A DNA stretch of 64,000 nt from an uncultured Bacteroidales bacterium (GTDB lineage Bacteria > Bacteroidota > Bacteroidia > Bacteroidales > CAIWKO01), in NCBI GenBank assembly GCA_903913285.1, contig CAIWKO010000060.1, forward strand, positions 124,001-188,000, in the 5' to 3' direction. This document shows positions 7,644 to 17,642 of this stretch, one piece after another (the stretch's first letter is position 1; the number at the start of each line of letters is the position of its first letter). Below the pieces are notes generated by a model. The model searched no databases. It saw only the letters and a list, made by a program, of their open reading frames with translations, and had not been told where the DNA came from. The position numbers were made by a program, and so were the translations under genes.

Positions 7644-10600
7644 TTATCGAATCAAAGTAACAGTTCCGCTGAGATGTTTTTCTTTCACCGAGCTTTTCAC
7701 ATCCAGAGTCCAGAAATAAGTGCCTGCAGCAGCCGGTTTACCTTTTGCAGTCCCATCCCAAAATTCGGTTTCGTTGGTTGTTTTATAAACTTCCTTTCCC
7801 CAACGGTCGTATACGATCAACGAATAGTCAGTATATCCGCGTGCAATAATTTCGAAGAAATCGTTGTGACCATCGCCATTAGGAGTAAAAACATTGGGCA
7901 CTTTCACATCTTCCAGAATATTCATAGTCTTGGTTGCCGTGTCCGAACATCCGTTAGGAGTCGAAACGATCAAAATCACATTATAGGTTCCGGCAAGGGT
8001 ATATGTATACACAGGATTTTCAACCGTAGAACTGCCACCGTCTCCAAAATTCCAGTTCCAAACAATATTCGTACCCGTGCTGGTGCTTGTAAAAGTTATT
8101 GGAACGCCCGCCATCACGTTATTAGTATCGCTGGTAAAACTTGCTATAGGGAAATTATAAACCTGAATATTGAAATTGCTCGAATAAACATGAGTACAAC
8201 CATTGGTGAATAATACCGATAAAGTCACAGTATACGTTCCAGTGGTCGTATAAGTATGAGGTGGATTTTTCAAACTTGAAGTAGGAGTTCCATCTCCAAA
8301 ATTCCAACTCCAAGTAGCCACACTATCCTTAATCGACGCGTTATTTACTACCATTTGTGTCACTAATGGAGGTGTGCAGGTTGAAGTACTCGTAAAATTA
8401 TACACTAAGTTTGGCACAACAAAAATAGTAACCACGCTATCATACGTTACTGAATAAGTGCACGGGCCCACAGTAATGGTAAGTGTTACCGCGAAAGTAC
8501 CGTTAGTATAATAAAAATGCGAAGGGTTCTGAGAATTAGAACTTGCGCCGTCACCAAAATCCCAATGCCAAGAAGTTATTGGATTTGTTGCAGTAGAAAT
8601 ATCAGTAAAATGAATAGTTGCCGTATCAGAACATGCAGAAGAACCTGTAAAGGTAAAATCAGGTACTCCCGAAATAACATTCACACTATCAGTGGCAAAA
8701 ATATCAAGAGTACAATTATGGATAGAATCGTTGAGAATCAAAATTGGCTGATAAACTCCCCCGTTTTGATAAGTATGTGTAACGGTATTATTAGTAGTAG
8801 TAACTCCATTATCATCTCCAAAAACCCAAAAATAGCTTGTTGTACTTTGAGCATTAGCTGTAAAATTAACATCTAAAGGAGAACAACCTGATGTTGGAAC
8901 AAATGAAAAGGTTCCTGAAGGACCATTCACGGTTATATAACCCGGTTTTGTAATCGTATCGGAACAGCCATAAGCAGTAACAATCAACTGAACATCGTAA
9001 ACTCCCGGATTATTATAAATATGCTGAGGGTCGGCAATAACCGAATTATTGTCGCTACCTCCGGAAGGTTCCCCAAATGACCAAAACCACTGAGAAACAT
9101 CAGAAGTAGATGAGTCAGTAAAGTTGATACCTAATGGAGGGCAATTTGCTATTAACTGATTTGAATAAAAATTGGCTGTAGGTCTTGCAATCCTCACTTG
9201 TCTGATCATCACACTATCGCACCCATTCGAATCCACCACCGTCAGTGATACATTAAAAACCGTTGTAGAAGCAACATTATAAGCATGAGATGTATTTGTC
9301 GCTGTTGTTGTTGGACTACCATCGCCAAAATTCCATAGATACGAAATATTTCCTCCTGTAGACAAATTAGTGAAGTTTACAGTTTCAAGATTACACTTCA
9401 CCGAATCGCAAGTAAAATTAGCAATCGGGCTGGTAACGGTAACATATAGAGGTTTTACTTTGGTACTGTCGCATCCCTTAGAATCCGTAACTGTAAGTGT
9501 TACTGTATAAACTCCAGGGACTGTATATGTGTGAGCAGGGTTTTGTAATGTAGAAGTATACCCATCCCCAAAATTCCATAAATATGTACTTAGAGTTGCA
9601 GGGGTAACAGCAGTAGATTGATTGGTAAACTGCACATGCATCGGAGAACAACCAAGGGTTGAATTAATCGTAAAATTAGGAGAAGGCAAGGCATAAACAG
9701 TAATCAAATTGTTTTTTGTTATACTATCGATGCAACCCAAAGCATCAGTAGTCCTAAGTTTAATTGAATAGACACCTGGAACATTAAAAGTATGATTCAC
9801 TCCAACCCCTGTTCCGGTACCACCATCACCAAAATTCCAATAATACGAAGTAATAGTTGTGTTCGTGGTTGATGTACTCATAAAGGCGATAGTACCATAT
9901 TCACAAATTGAATTATTCCCTTGAATAAAATTGGGTGTTGTATTTGAAATTTTTATAAAGTCAGGCTTAATAATCGTATCTCGGCATCCATTGACATTAG
10001 TAACTACCAATCTGACTGTGTCGAATTTAGCTGTAGTATAGATATGCGATGGATTTTGCAAAGTAGAAGTTGTACCATCACCAAAAATCCAATACCATGT
10101 ATCAGCTAAAACTGATTGATCAGTAAACTGAACATTGAATGGAACCGAACAGCCTATTGTAGGTGTTGCTGTAAATTCCGGCATTGGAGGTTTCACAAAT
10201 ATATAATTGTTCTTTCTTAAGGTGTCGGCACAACCATTATGTTTAACAATAAGCTGTACATAAAAATACCCGGTATCCGTAAAAAGATGTGGTGGATTTT
10301 CTAGAGTAGACGTACCATTTCCGCCAAAATCCCATTCCCATTCATTAGCGTAGCTGCTAGACAAATCAGTAAAATGAACTAAAAACTTATGGCAACCAAC
10401 AGTATCATCAGCTACAAAGTTCGCAATGGGCTTCTGCCCTACTTTAACCGTATCAGTACCTGTTTTTGAACATCCTGCAGAATCAACCACAGTTAAGGTA
10501 ACAACATAAACTCCTGTATCAGCATAGGTATGATTTGGATTTACAAGGTTGCTTGTCGGTGTTCCATCACCAAAATTCCATAAATGATTGGTAAGATAAC

Positions 10601-11993
10601 TAATAGATGTAGTATTATCAGTAAAATGAACAGGTAGAGGGAAACAACCTTCTCGCGGAGTTTCCGTGAAATGTACATTAGGTGGACTAATTACAACATA
10701 ATTAGGTTTTGTCAGAGTACTTATACAGCCATGACTATCAGTAAGTGTAAGTGTAACAGAATAAATCCCGCTTGTTGTATAAGTATGAGAAGGATTTTGA
10801 GTTGTGGCAGTTCCTCCATCTCCAAAATTCCAACTCCAGGCAGTAGAACCTGCAACAGGACAAGTAAAATGTACATTTAACGGAGCAGTACATGAAAACA
10901 AAGGAGTACCTGAAAATGTCACAGTAGGTAACCCATAAACTGTAATGTAATTGGTTTTAACAATTGTATCAATACATCCGCTGGTTCCTGAGGCAATCAA
11001 TGTAACTGTATAAACTCCAGGAGTTGTGTATGTATGAGATGGATTATAAATAGTTGAGACAGGAGTTCCATCACCGAAATTCCAATGCCAACTATTTTCA
11101 TTAGGACCCGAAATATCCAAAAAGTTAACCGTCAATGGTGCGCAGCCAGAGGTAACATTTGCATTGAAATTGGCATTAAATATACCAGAAGAAACATTTA
11201 TTGTATGTGTTACTGTATCCGAACATCCATTATTTGAAACTATCAATATTACTGTATATGTTCCTGCAGTATTGTAATTGTGAACTGGATTTTGTTGTGT
11301 TGAAGTTCCACCATCACCAAAAATCCAAGAGGATGTTGATGAAGAAGGGACAGAAGTGTTTGTAAAAGTATAAGTCACAGGCGGATTACATGGCACAGAA
11401 CTCGTATATGTAAAACCGGCTGATGGAGATGGTAGTATGGTAATATAATTAGGTTTTGTTAAACTTTTTGAACATGAATTTTGATCGTTAACTGTTAACA
11501 TAACCTGATAGGTTCCAGGAGCGCTGTATACATGGCATGGGTTGGTTGCTGAACTGCTTCCACCATCTCCAAAACTCCAATTATAAGATGTAATAAGTCC
11601 TGATCCTGCTGTGGATGCATTTGTAAAGCATACGCTGGCCGGTGTGCATCCATTCAATGGTACGCCCGTAAAAACAGGGGTAGGATACGCATAAATTTTA
11701 ATATAGGCAGTCTTTGTGCACGTATTTGAACCTGAAGCATTAGTAGCCTTCAGTGTAACAGTATATGTCCCTGCAGAGGAATAAGTATGTGTAGGATTTA
11801 GTACCGTGGAAGTAAATCCATCTCCAAATGTCCATAAATAACTTGTAGGAGAATTAGTTGAAAGGTTTTGAAAAGTCACAATTAATGATCCACAACCTGA
11901 AGTTACATTAGCAGAAAAATTAGCTACAGGCACCTGGCCAAAAGATGTCTTAATCAGCAATAATAGTATAGCAAAAAGGAAACTTTTTTTCAA
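7644..11993 (-). CDS. Giant PKD-repeat secreted protein with T9SS type B sorting domain
   Basis: 1449 residues from a TTG at 11993. This start gives a textbook signal peptide (MKKSFLFAILLLLIKTSFG). A TTG nine codons upstream at 12020 is possible, but it falls inside the -7 promoter box. The mature protein is about 16 PKD (Ig-like) domains of ~85-95 residues, each with a W-x-FGDG core (WTFGDG, WSFGDG, WIFGDG and so on). One is degenerate (WDFGGNG) and one carries an insertion (WSFGEPSGG). The last ~90 residues form a gliding-motility-type (type B) C-terminal domain: VPNVFTPNGDGHND, YDRWGKEVY, ending GTVTLIR. Such proteins cross the outer membrane by T9SS and stay on the surface or are released; long PKD chains usually act in adhesion or as spacers. 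No catalytic domain is seen. Confidence 0.9.
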   Translation of the reverse strand: MKKSFLFAILLLLIKTSFGQVPVANFSANVTSGCGSLIVTFQNLSTNSPTSYLWTFGDGFTSTVLNPTHTYSSAGTYTVTLKATNASGSNTCTKTAYIKIYAYPTPVFTGVPLNGCTPASVCFTNASTAGSGLITSYNWSFGDGGSSSATNPCHVYSAPGTYQVMLTVNDQNSCSKSLTKPNYITILPSPSAGFTYTSSVPCNPPVTYTFTNTSVPSSSTSSWIFGDGGTSTQQNPVHNYNTAGTYTVILIVSNNGCSDTVTHTINVSSGIFNANFNANVTSGCAPLTVNFLDISGPNENSWHWNFGDGTPVSTIYNPSHTYTTPGVYTVTLIASGTSGCIDTIVKTNYITVYGLPTVTFSGTPLFSCTAPLNVHFTCPVAGSTAWSWNFGDGGTATTQNPSHTYTTSGIYSVTLTLTDSHGCISTLTKPNYVVISPPNVHFTETPREGCFPLPVHFTDNTTSISYLTNHLWNFGDGTPTSNLVNPNHTYADTGVYVVTLTVVDSAGCSKTGTDTVKVGQKPIANFVADDTVGCHKFLVHFTDLSSSYANEWEWDFGGNGTSTLENPPHLFTDTGYFYVQLIVKHNGCADTLRKNNYIFVKPPMPEFTATPTIGCSVPFNVQFTDQSVLADTWYWIFGDGTTSTLQNPSHIYTTAKFDTVRLVVTNVNGCRDTIIKPDFIKISNTTPNFIQGNNSICEYGTIAFMSTSTTNTTITSYYWNFGDGGTGTGVGVNHTFNVPGVYSIKLRTTDALGCIDSITKNNLITVYALPSPNFTINSTLGCSPMHVQFTNQSTAVTPATLSTYLWNFGDGYTSTLQNPAHTYTVPGVYTVTLTVTDSKGCDSTKVKPLYVTVTSPIANFTCDSVKCNLETVNFTNLSTGGNISYLWNFGDGSPTTTATNTSHAYNVASTTVFNVSLTVVDSNGCDSVMIRQVRIARPTANFYSNQLIANCPPLGINFTDSSTSDVSQWFWSFGEPSGGSDNNSVIADPQHIYNNPGVYDVQLIVTAYGCSDTITKPGYITVNGPSGTFSFVPTSGCSPLDVNFTANAQSTTSYFWVFGDDNGVTTTNNTVTHTYQNGGVYQPILILNDSIHNCTLDIFATDSVNVISGVPDFTFTGSSACSDTATIHFTDISTATNPITSWHWDFGDGASSNSQNPSHFYYTNGTFAVTLTITVGPCTYSVTYDSVVTIFVVPNLVYNFTSTSTCTPPLVTQMVVNNASIKDSVATWSWNFGDGTPTSSLKNPPHTYTTTGTYTVTLSVLFTNGCTHVYSSNFNIQVYNFPIASFTSDTNNVMAGVPITFTSTSTGTNIVWNWNFGDGGSSTVENPVYTYTLAGTYNVILIVSTPNGCSDTATKTMNILEDVKVPNVFTPNGDGHNDFFEIIARGYTDYSLIVYDRWGKEVYKTTNETEFWDGTAKGKPAAAGTYFWTLDVKSSVKEKHLSGTVTLIR

Positions 11994-12017
11994 AATTATT
12001 ATTTTTTTAATTTGGTA

Positions 12018-12049
12018 CAAAAATATAATATTATGACATGAAAAACAAA
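12018..12049 (-). promoter_or_regulatory. Promoter of the PKD-repeat gene (-33 and -7)
   Basis: On the minus strand the -7 box is TATTTTTG (12018-12025) and the -33 box is TTTG (12046-12049), with a 20-bp spacer, all fitting the Bacteroidota consensus. Because the -7 box covers the upstream TTG, it supports the TTG at 11993 as the start codon. Confidence 0.6.
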
Positions 12050-12163
12050 AAAATGGTTGTTCGTTAACAATAATTTTTATGCAAAAAATATTATTTATGA
12101 TTACTTGAAGTCAGATTTATATTGTTAAACGAATTTTTCATTATAAACTTTGGTAATAATCGT

Positions 12164-12171
12164 TAATTTTG
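12164..12171 (+). promoter_or_regulatory. Candidate -7 element for mntP
   Basis: TAATTTTG followed by CA, the commonest form of the -7 element in this window. It overlaps the upstream possible TTG start of mntP at 12169, so transcription would begin at or after about 12176, which favours the TTG at 12181. Confidence 0.45.
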
Positions 12172-12180
12172 CAAAAAAAA

Positions 12181-12738
12181 TTGAGCTTACTAGAAATCAT
12201 ATTGATAGGCATTGGGTTAGCAATGGATTGCTTTGCAGTTTCAATTTCATTCAGTGTTATCAAAAAGGAAATCAAATTTTTCGAAGCTTTAAAGATTGCT
12301 ATATTCTTTGGGATATTTCAGGCTATAATGCCTGTTTTAGGGTGGTTATTAAGTTTAACCTTTAAAGAATATATTCAGGAGTTCGATCATTGGATCGCAT
12401 TCGGTATACTGGGAACTATCGGTGTTAAAATGTTAGTTGAATCATTAAAAAAAACAAATAAAAAACAAATTCAAATTACAAATTTCTGGTTGATCATCAG
12501 TCTTTCAATAGCCACAAGTTTAGATGCCCTAATCATTGGCGTCAGCTTTGCTTTTCTGAAAGTTAACATTACTGAAGCAGTGATTATTATTGGAATTATA
12601 ACACTTTTCATCTCAATGGTTGGCTTTCGAATGGGCATGAGCCTTGGTTCTGTTTTTGGAAAAAGAGCAGAACTAATCGGAGGAATTGTGCTGATTGGTA
12701 TTGGAACAAAAATATTAATTGAACATCTTATTTCATAG
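12181..12738 (+). CDS. mntP: Manganese efflux pump MntP (DUF204/YebN family)
   Basis: 185 residues from TTG at 12181 (189 if started at the TTG at 12169, which sits inside a promoter -7 box). Six hydrophobic helices in two homologous halves, each with the acidic family motif: IGLAMDCFAVS in helix 1 and ATSLDALIIGVSFAF in helix 4, the Asp residues implicated in Mn2+ transport. The length matches MntP. It exports manganese across the inner membrane. In enterobacteria mntP is controlled by a Mn riboswitch and MntR; nothing like a yybP-ykoY riboswitch is visible here. The next gene (QueD-like) follows after 3 bp, so both are probably co-transcribed. Confidence 0.87.
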   Translation: MSLLEIILIGIGLAMDCFAVSISFSVIKKEIKFFEALKIAIFFGIFQAIMPVLGWLLSLTFKEYIQEFDHWIAFGILGTIGVKMLVESLKKTNKKQIQITNFWLIISLSIATSLDALIIGVSFAFLKVNITEAVIIIGIITLFISMVGFRMGMSLGSVFGKRAELIGGIVLIGIGTKILIEHLIS

Positions 12739-12741
12739 ATT

Positions 12742-13188
12742 ATGGCAAAAATTCGATTAACGAAAGAATTTAAATTCGAAATGGCTCATGCATTATTAGG
12801 TTATGATGGCCCCTGCAAAAATATACACGGACATTCCTACTACCTTTATGTTACGGTGATTGGAAATACAATTGTTAATAATAACTCATCTCAAAATGGT
12901 ATGGTCATGGATTTTACAGAATTAAAAGAAATAGTAAAAACTGAAATAACCGACCGGCTTGATCATGCTTTGGCATTAAATGAGAATACTCCCAAAGAGA
13001 TCATTAATTCGTTAAAATCATTTGACAACCTTGTACTCCTGCCTTATCAACCAACATGCGAAAATATGCTCATTGACTTTGCGTCCCGTATTATAAAGAA
13101 ATTACCATCACACATCAGTTTATTCAGTTTGAAACTTTGCGAAACAGTAACTTCTTCAGCAGAATGGTTTGCTGATGATAATATTTAA
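12742..13188 (+). CDS. queD: 6-pyruvoyl-tetrahydropterin synthase / QueD family protein
   Basis: 148 residues, one T-fold domain. Zinc ligands are seen in FEMAHAL (first His) and in [11 protein letters not shown] (two His), with the catalytic Cys four residues before them (CKNIHGH). VMDFTELK and RLDHALALN are the family motifs, and the C-terminal Glu lies in [11 protein letters not shown]. The CxxxHGH form fits 6-carboxy-tetrahydropterin synthase QueD (queuosine/7-deazaguanine pathway) better than mammalian-type PTPS, but no other queuosine gene lies in the window. The gene converges on fhs with a 4-bp overlap of the 3' ends. Confidence 0.85.
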   Translation: MAKIRLTKEFKFEMAHALLGYDGPCKNIHGHSYYLYVTVIGNTIVNNNSSQNGMVMDFTELKEIVKTEITDRLDHALALNENTPKEIINSLKSFDNLVLLPYQPTCENMLIDFASRIIKKLPSHISLFSLKLCETVTSSAEWFADDNI

Positions 13189-14855
13189 GATAAGCCGATA
13201 ATATTTCCGTCGTTGTCGATATCTATATGCTCTGCAGCAGGGACTTCGGGCAAACCAGGCATACGCATTATCTCACCCGTGATCGGAATTATAAAGCCTG
13301 CCCCTGAAGCAATCTCAATCTCACGTACAGTAACAACAAAATCTTTTGGTCGACCAAGCAATTCGGGATTATCAGAAAGTGATTTTTGAGTTTTTGCAAT
13401 ACAAACAGCCATTTTATCAAATCCGAGGCTGTATACTTTTTGAAGGTCTTTTTTAGCTTTCGGTGTATAGTCAACATGCTCGGCACCATATATTTTTTTA
13501 GCAATGGTTTCTATTTTCTGTTCAACCGGCCAATCTAATTCATAAAGAGGTTTAAAGTGCGATTTGCATTGATCAGCAATTTTCCCAACTGTTTCTGCAA
13601 GTTCAAGAGCTCCCTCTCCTCCATTTGCCCATACATCGGCAACACAAACCGGAATCCCGAGTTCTTTGCAGCGTGATTTGATCAAAACAAGTTCTTCCGG
13701 AGTATCGGTATCAAACTTATTAATGGCAATAACCGGGCAGATATTAAATAGCCCCATATTTTCAATATGCTTTTCAAGATTCGGCAAGCCTTTTCGTAAT
13801 GCATCAATATTAGGTTCTTTAAGAGTTTTCAGGTCTGCTCCTCCGTGATACTTCAATGCTCTTACTGTGGCAACAAGTACTACTGCACTAGGCTCTAACC
13901 CGGCATAACGGCATTTGATATCCATAAATTTTTCAGCACCCAAATCAAACCCAAATCCAGCTTCAGTAACAACATAATCTGATAACGTAAGTCCCATTCT
14001 GGTAGCTATAACAGAATTTGTGCCTTGTGCAATATTGGCAAAAGGCCCTCCATGAATAATTGCCGGAGTGTTTTCAATAGTTTGAACTAAATTCGGCATG
14101 ATGGCATCTTTCATCAATGCGGCCATTGCACCATTTGCTTTTAAATCTCTTGCAAAAACAGGCTTTTTATCGAAAGTATATCCGATAAAAATATTCCCCA
14201 TTTTTTCTTTTAAATGTAGTAGGTCGTCAGCAAGGCAAAGTATGGCCATTATTTCGGATGCAGCAATAATATCAAATCCTGTTTCACGAGGAACTCCAGA
14301 CATTGTTCCACCTAAACCAACAATTATTTTACGAAGTGAGCGGTCGTTCATATCCATCACACGACGCCAGGAAACAGTTCTCGGATCAATACCCAGGTTG
14401 TTTTTTTTGTTTTGAATATTGTTATCAATAAGAGCAGCAAGCAAATTATTAGCTTTTTCAATAGCAGCAAAATCTCCTGTAAAATGCAAATTGATATCCT
14501 CCATAGGTAAAACCTGAGAATACCCCCCCCCTGCAGCGCCACCTTTGATACCAAAAACTGGTCCCAGAGAAGGTTCGCGCAAAACTACTGTGGTTTTCTT
14601 CCCGATTCGGTTTAACCCCTGTGACAACCCAATTGAAACAGTAGTTTTTCCTTCACCGGCAGGAGTTGGCGATATTGCTGACACTAAAATGAGCTTGTTC
14701 TTTGCCGCTTTTGTTTTATTAATAAGTTTTAAGGGGAGTTTTGCTTTGTATTTTCCGTAATATTGCAGATCGTCTTCTTCTACGCCAAGCATTGAAGCTA
14801 TAACACGGATATGTTTCGTTTTCGCTTCACGTGCAATTTCTATATCAGTTTTCAT
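13185..14855 (-). CDS. fhs: Formate-tetrahydrofolate ligase
   Basis: 556 residues, the normal length. The ATP loop is [16 protein letters not shown] (residues ~62-77), and [23 protein letters not shown] and [14 protein letters not shown] are diagnostic. It makes 10-formyl-THF from formate, THF and ATP; in anaerobes it feeds purine synthesis or works in reverse during amino-acid fermentation. A run of eight C at 14523-14530 encodes the glycine stretch and is a possible slippage site, but the frame is intact. It is monocistronic on the minus strand. Confidence 0.96.
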   Translation of the reverse strand: MKTDIEIAREAKTKHIRVIASMLGVEEDDLQYYGKYKAKLPLKLINKTKAAKNKLILVSAISPTPAGEGKTTVSIGLSQGLNRIGKKTTVVLREPSLGPVFGIKGGAAGGGYSQVLPMEDINLHFTGDFAAIEKANNLLAALIDNNIQNKKNNLGIDPRTVSWRRVMDMNDRSLRKIIVGLGGTMSGVPRETGFDIIAASEIMAILCLADDLLHLKEKMGNIFIGYTFDKKPVFARDLKANGAMAALMKDAIMPNLVQTIENTPAIIHGGPFANIAQGTNSVIATRMGLTLSDYVVTEAGFGFDLGAEKFMDIKCRYAGLEPSAVVLVATVRALKYHGGADLKTLKEPNIDALRKGLPNLEKHIENMGLFNICPVIAINKFDTDTPEELVLIKSRCKELGIPVCVADVWANGGEGALELAETVGKIADQCKSHFKPLYELDWPVEQKIETIAKKIYGAEHVDYTPKAKKDLQKVYSLGFDKMAVCIAKTQKSLSDNPELLGRPKDFVVTVREIEIASGAGFIIPITGEIMRMPGLPEVPAAEHIDIDNDGNIIGLS

Positions 14856-14877
14856 AATTCATCTTTTTTTATTTAAA

Positions 14878-14885
14878 CAAAATTA
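14878..14885 (-). promoter_or_regulatory. Candidate -7 element for fhs
   Basis: On the minus strand TAATTTTG, 22 bp upstream of the fhs start. No good -33 box is seen. Confidence 0.45.
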
Positions 14886-15073
14886 AGCATTTCATAATTA
14901 AAAGAAATTAAAATCATTTTAAATTCACCTTTGAAAGATTATTTTCAATATGGTATCAGGGTAAAATTATTATTGAGTGTATCCTAAACAAAGTGTTTTT
15001 TAATTTAGCAAAACATTAACTTGAACAAGTTGAAAATCTTATTAAAAAACGTTTTTAATCAAAAATATCTTCT

Positions 15074-15081
15074 TAATTTTG
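15074..15081 (+). promoter_or_regulatory. Candidate -7 element for the T9SS type A protein gene
   Basis: TAATTTTG followed by CA, 29 bp before the ATG at 15111. Its position argues against the in-frame ATG at 15021, which lies upstream of the transcription start. Confidence 0.5.
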
Positions 15082-15110
15082 CAAAGAAATACACCAACCT
15101 AAAAAATAAT

Positions 15111-16973
15111 ATGAAAAAAATTTTCTTTCTTTTAGCAGCCTCATTGTCCTTTTATGGGCTTTCGGCGCAAAACAATCAACAACAAGATGACGGCAAAGTA
15201 ACGATGATAAAATGTGAGTTCAATGGTATCTCAAAACCTTTGAGCAGTTTGTTTGAAGAAAACCAACCTGTCAGCACAAATTTCATTGAACATGATGGTG
15301 GAAAAGAGTCAAGAGACCGCGAAAGACGCATGCCACAAACTTTTGTTGAAACAAATGAAGTTGACCCTGTTGTTCAAACAGAACAAGGCACTTTTCAAGC
15401 AAAAACTTTGATAAACTGGGCTGGTCAAACCGATGGAAGCTGCCCTCCAGATCCAACAGGAGCCTGCGGTACGAATTATTATGTTCAATCTGTTAATGCC
15501 ACCCCTTTTAAAGTATTCAACAAAACTTCTGGTGCTCTGGTTGGCACCGTACGTAATATTGGCAGCTTATGGAGTCCAGCCCTCGGAGATGATGGCGACC
15601 CCATTGTGTTATACGATAAATTTGCTGACAGATGGCTTATCAGCGAAATGGGATGGAATGCAAAACTAATTTATGTTGCAATTTCAACAACCAATAATCC
15701 AACAGGCACTTATTATACCTATTCCTTTACTACACCGAATAGTCCTGATTACCCTAAATTTTCTATTTGGCAGGACGGATATTATGTAACTTCAAATGAA
15801 TCTAGCCAGGGTGTATATATTCTTCAAAGATCGGTCATGTTAACTGGCGGTACACCTAAAGCCTTTTACAAAACTTTTTCTCCTTCTGTGGGAACTGGAT
15901 TCTTCTGCCCATTAGCTGCAGATGCAGACGGTCAATTGCCTCCTGCCGGAACACCTTGCCCCGTTTTTAGCTACGAAGATAATGGCTGGGGAGGAACCCA
16001 TACTGATGCCATTAATGTGTATAGTTTTACAGTTGATTGGACCCCCGCAACTCCCACAGCAACGATTACCTCTCAGCATTTAGTCAGTAACGCTTTTGAT
16101 GCTTCTTATAGTTCATCTTGGGATGATATTTCACAATATGGAAGCACACAAATGTTAGATGGTATTGGCGGCGTTTTAACCTATAGAGCACCACATAGAG
16201 TTTGGACGGGGTATAATTCAGTAGTAATTTGTATGGGAGTAAAAACAGGTGTTGGCACACAAAGAAGTATCAGATGGTATGAACTGCGTAACACTGGTGG
16301 CACTTGGAGCATATATCAACAAAGTACTTATGCTCCGGCTGATGGTTTAAATCGTTGGGTGGGTAGCATTGCAATGGACGATAATGGTTCAATTGGGTTG
16401 GCTTATGCTTGTGCTGGAACCGGCACTGGTGGAAATATTTATCCTAGTCTTCGTTATACTGGTCGCAGATCCAATGATCCTTTAAGTACGATGACATTTA
16501 CAGAAACTATTGCTCAAGCAGGAACTGGGGCTATCAACAGTTGCAATTCGAATCGTTTTGGCGATTATTCGCACACATCTCTTGACCCTTCGGATGGAAT
16601 TACGTTTTGGCATACAGGCGAATATGGATTGAGTGGTGGATCTGGTGGTTATGGCACTCGCATCTACACATTCCAAATACCATTGTATGTGGGTTTAGAT
16701 GAAAATCAGCCTCAAAATACTCCCGGAGTTACTGTTTACAGAACGGATTTCAATTTAAATGTTAAAGCTAATTATTTGCCTTCGAACAATCAAATGGTAG
16801 TTGACCTTTTTGATATTAATGGTCAAAAAATATCAGGAAAAACTATTGTTCCGAATGCTAATGCTTTTGAAACTTCTTTTAATGTTACAGGTTTGGCTGC
16901 TGGTACATATCTGGTCAGAGTTGGCGAACCAAACACAAACTTCCAAAAAGTTGTTAAAGTTGTTCTTCAATAA
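15111..16973 (+). CDS. Secreted protein with T9SS type A sorting domain
   Basis: 620 residues from the ATG at 15111, which gives a clean signal peptide (MKKIFFLLAASLSFYGLSAQ); the 30 codons upstream are Lys/Asn-rich and lie before the promoter. The central ~450 residues contain many aromatic and Gly-rich strands (DRWLISEMGWN, YPKFSIWQDGYYV, SWDDISQYG, RFGDYSHTSLDP), a pattern seen in beta-propeller-like secreted proteins; no catalytic motif is recognised. The last ~75 residues are a type A sorting domain (VVDLFDINGQKI, NVTGLAAGTYLVRV, ending KVVKVVLQ), so it should be exported by T9SS and anchored or released. Followed by a strong terminator. Function unknown. Confidence 0.83.
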   Translation: MKKIFFLLAASLSFYGLSAQNNQQQDDGKVTMIKCEFNGISKPLSSLFEENQPVSTNFIEHDGGKESRDRERRMPQTFVETNEVDPVVQTEQGTFQAKTLINWAGQTDGSCPPDPTGACGTNYYVQSVNATPFKVFNKTSGALVGTVRNIGSLWSPALGDDGDPIVLYDKFADRWLISEMGWNAKLIYVAISTTNNPTGTYYTYSFTTPNSPDYPKFSIWQDGYYVTSNESSQGVYILQRSVMLTGGTPKAFYKTFSPSVGTGFFCPLAADADGQLPPAGTPCPVFSYEDNGWGGTHTDAINVYSFTVDWTPATPTATITSQHLVSNAFDASYSSSWDDISQYGSTQMLDGIGGVLTYRAPHRVWTGYNSVVICMGVKTGVGTQRSIRWYELRNTGGTWSIYQQSTYAPADGLNRWVGSIAMDDNGSIGLAYACAGTGTGGNIYPSLRYTGRRSNDPLSTMTFTETIAQAGTGAINSCNSNRFGDYSHTSLDPSDGITFWHTGEYGLSGGSGGYGTRIYTFQIPLYVGLDENQPQNTPGVTVYRTDFNLNVKANYLPSNNQMVVDLFDINGQKISGKTIVPNANAFETSFNVTGLAAGTYLVRVGEPNTNFQKVVKVVLQ

Positions 16974-16992
16974 AACTTATTAATTTCTATCG

Positions 16993-17032
16993 AAAAACAC
17001 TCAAACGAAAATTAAGTTTGAGTGTTTTTTTT
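16993..17032 (+). terminator. Rho-independent terminator after the T9SS type A gene
   Basis: Stem AAAAACACTCAAAC (16993-17006) pairs with GTTTGAGTGTTTTT (17016-17029) across a 9-nt loop, running into eight T. It lies 20 bp past the stop. Confidence 0.85.
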
Positions 17033-17044
17033 AATATTATGCTT

Positions 17045-17395
17045 ATGAAATATTATATCATTTTAATATCAGCTTTGCTTGTGTTTTCAATTTCGTGCAA
17101 AACTAAAACTGAAAACAAACAAAAAGATGAAAGCACAACTCAGGTTATTGCCGACACACGAATTGTGGGTAAGGTATCGCATCAATATGCCAATACGGGA
17201 TGCAATACGGTTATTATCGTAAAAAACGATGATAAAGACAATCCTTTGGTTTTGATTCCTATAAATGCTATTGCAAAAGAATTCGATAAAGATGGTTGGG
17301 AGCTGTATTTTAATTATCGACTCTTAAAAATAAAGAACCCTGCAGGATGCGCTCATGGCTTACCTGCAGAGTTGTCGAATATTTCGAAGAAATAA
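17045..17395 (+). CDS. Small putative lipoprotein
   Basis: 116 residues from the ATG at 17045. This start gives a lipoprotein signal (MKYYIILISALLVFSISC, lipid-modified Cys18); in-frame ATGs at 17018 and 17039 would lengthen the n-region, and the first lies inside the preceding terminator. The mature part has a Lys/Glu/Asn linker and then a compact domain with TGCNTVIIV, NPLVLIPINAI and GWELYFNYRLLKIKNPAGC. The two Cys could pair. Similar small lipoproteins of unknown function are common in Bacteroidota. A 21-bp repeat array follows the stop. Confidence 0.72.
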   Translation: MKYYIILISALLVFSISCKTKTENKQKDESTTQVIADTRIVGKVSHQYANTGCNTVIIVKNDDKDNPLVLIPINAIAKEFDKDGWELYFNYRLLKIKNPAGCAHGLPAELSNISKK

Positions 17396-17406
17396 TTCCC
17401 CGAGAA

Positions 17407-17532
17407 TTCAATCAATAGTTTTCCGAGTCATAAAAATGTTTTTCTTTACCCTGAAAGAGACTTTCAGAACCCTGAAAATGATATTCTGAAGTGAGAAAAG
17501 GGCTTTCTGAAAGCGTAAGCATTTTTTCAGAA
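17407..17532. repeat. Degenerate 21-bp tandem repeat array
   Basis: Four clear 21-bp units (17449, 17470, 17491, 17512), each ending in TTCTGAA or TTCAGAA; the first two also share the start CCCTGAAA. Two further degenerate units may precede them from 17407. The array lies in the 220-bp gap between two lipoprotein genes and shows no sequence similarity to the 22-bp array at 7401. Confidence 0.65.
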
Positions 17533-17613
17533 TGTAACTTCTTAACACTGATTGTGTTTTGTTTTTTTAATCGTGAAATTGATTAAAGATATCAGCAGGC
17601 TGTAAATTATTTT

Positions 17614-17621
17614 TACATTTG
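17614..17621 (+). promoter_or_regulatory. Candidate -7 element for the lipoprotein gene at 17643
   Basis: TACATTTG fits TAnnTTTG, 21 bp before the ATG at 17643. It overlaps an in-frame TTG at 17619, which is therefore unlikely to be the start. Confidence 0.45.
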
Positions 17622-17642
17622 TCATCAAAAAAATCCTTTATC

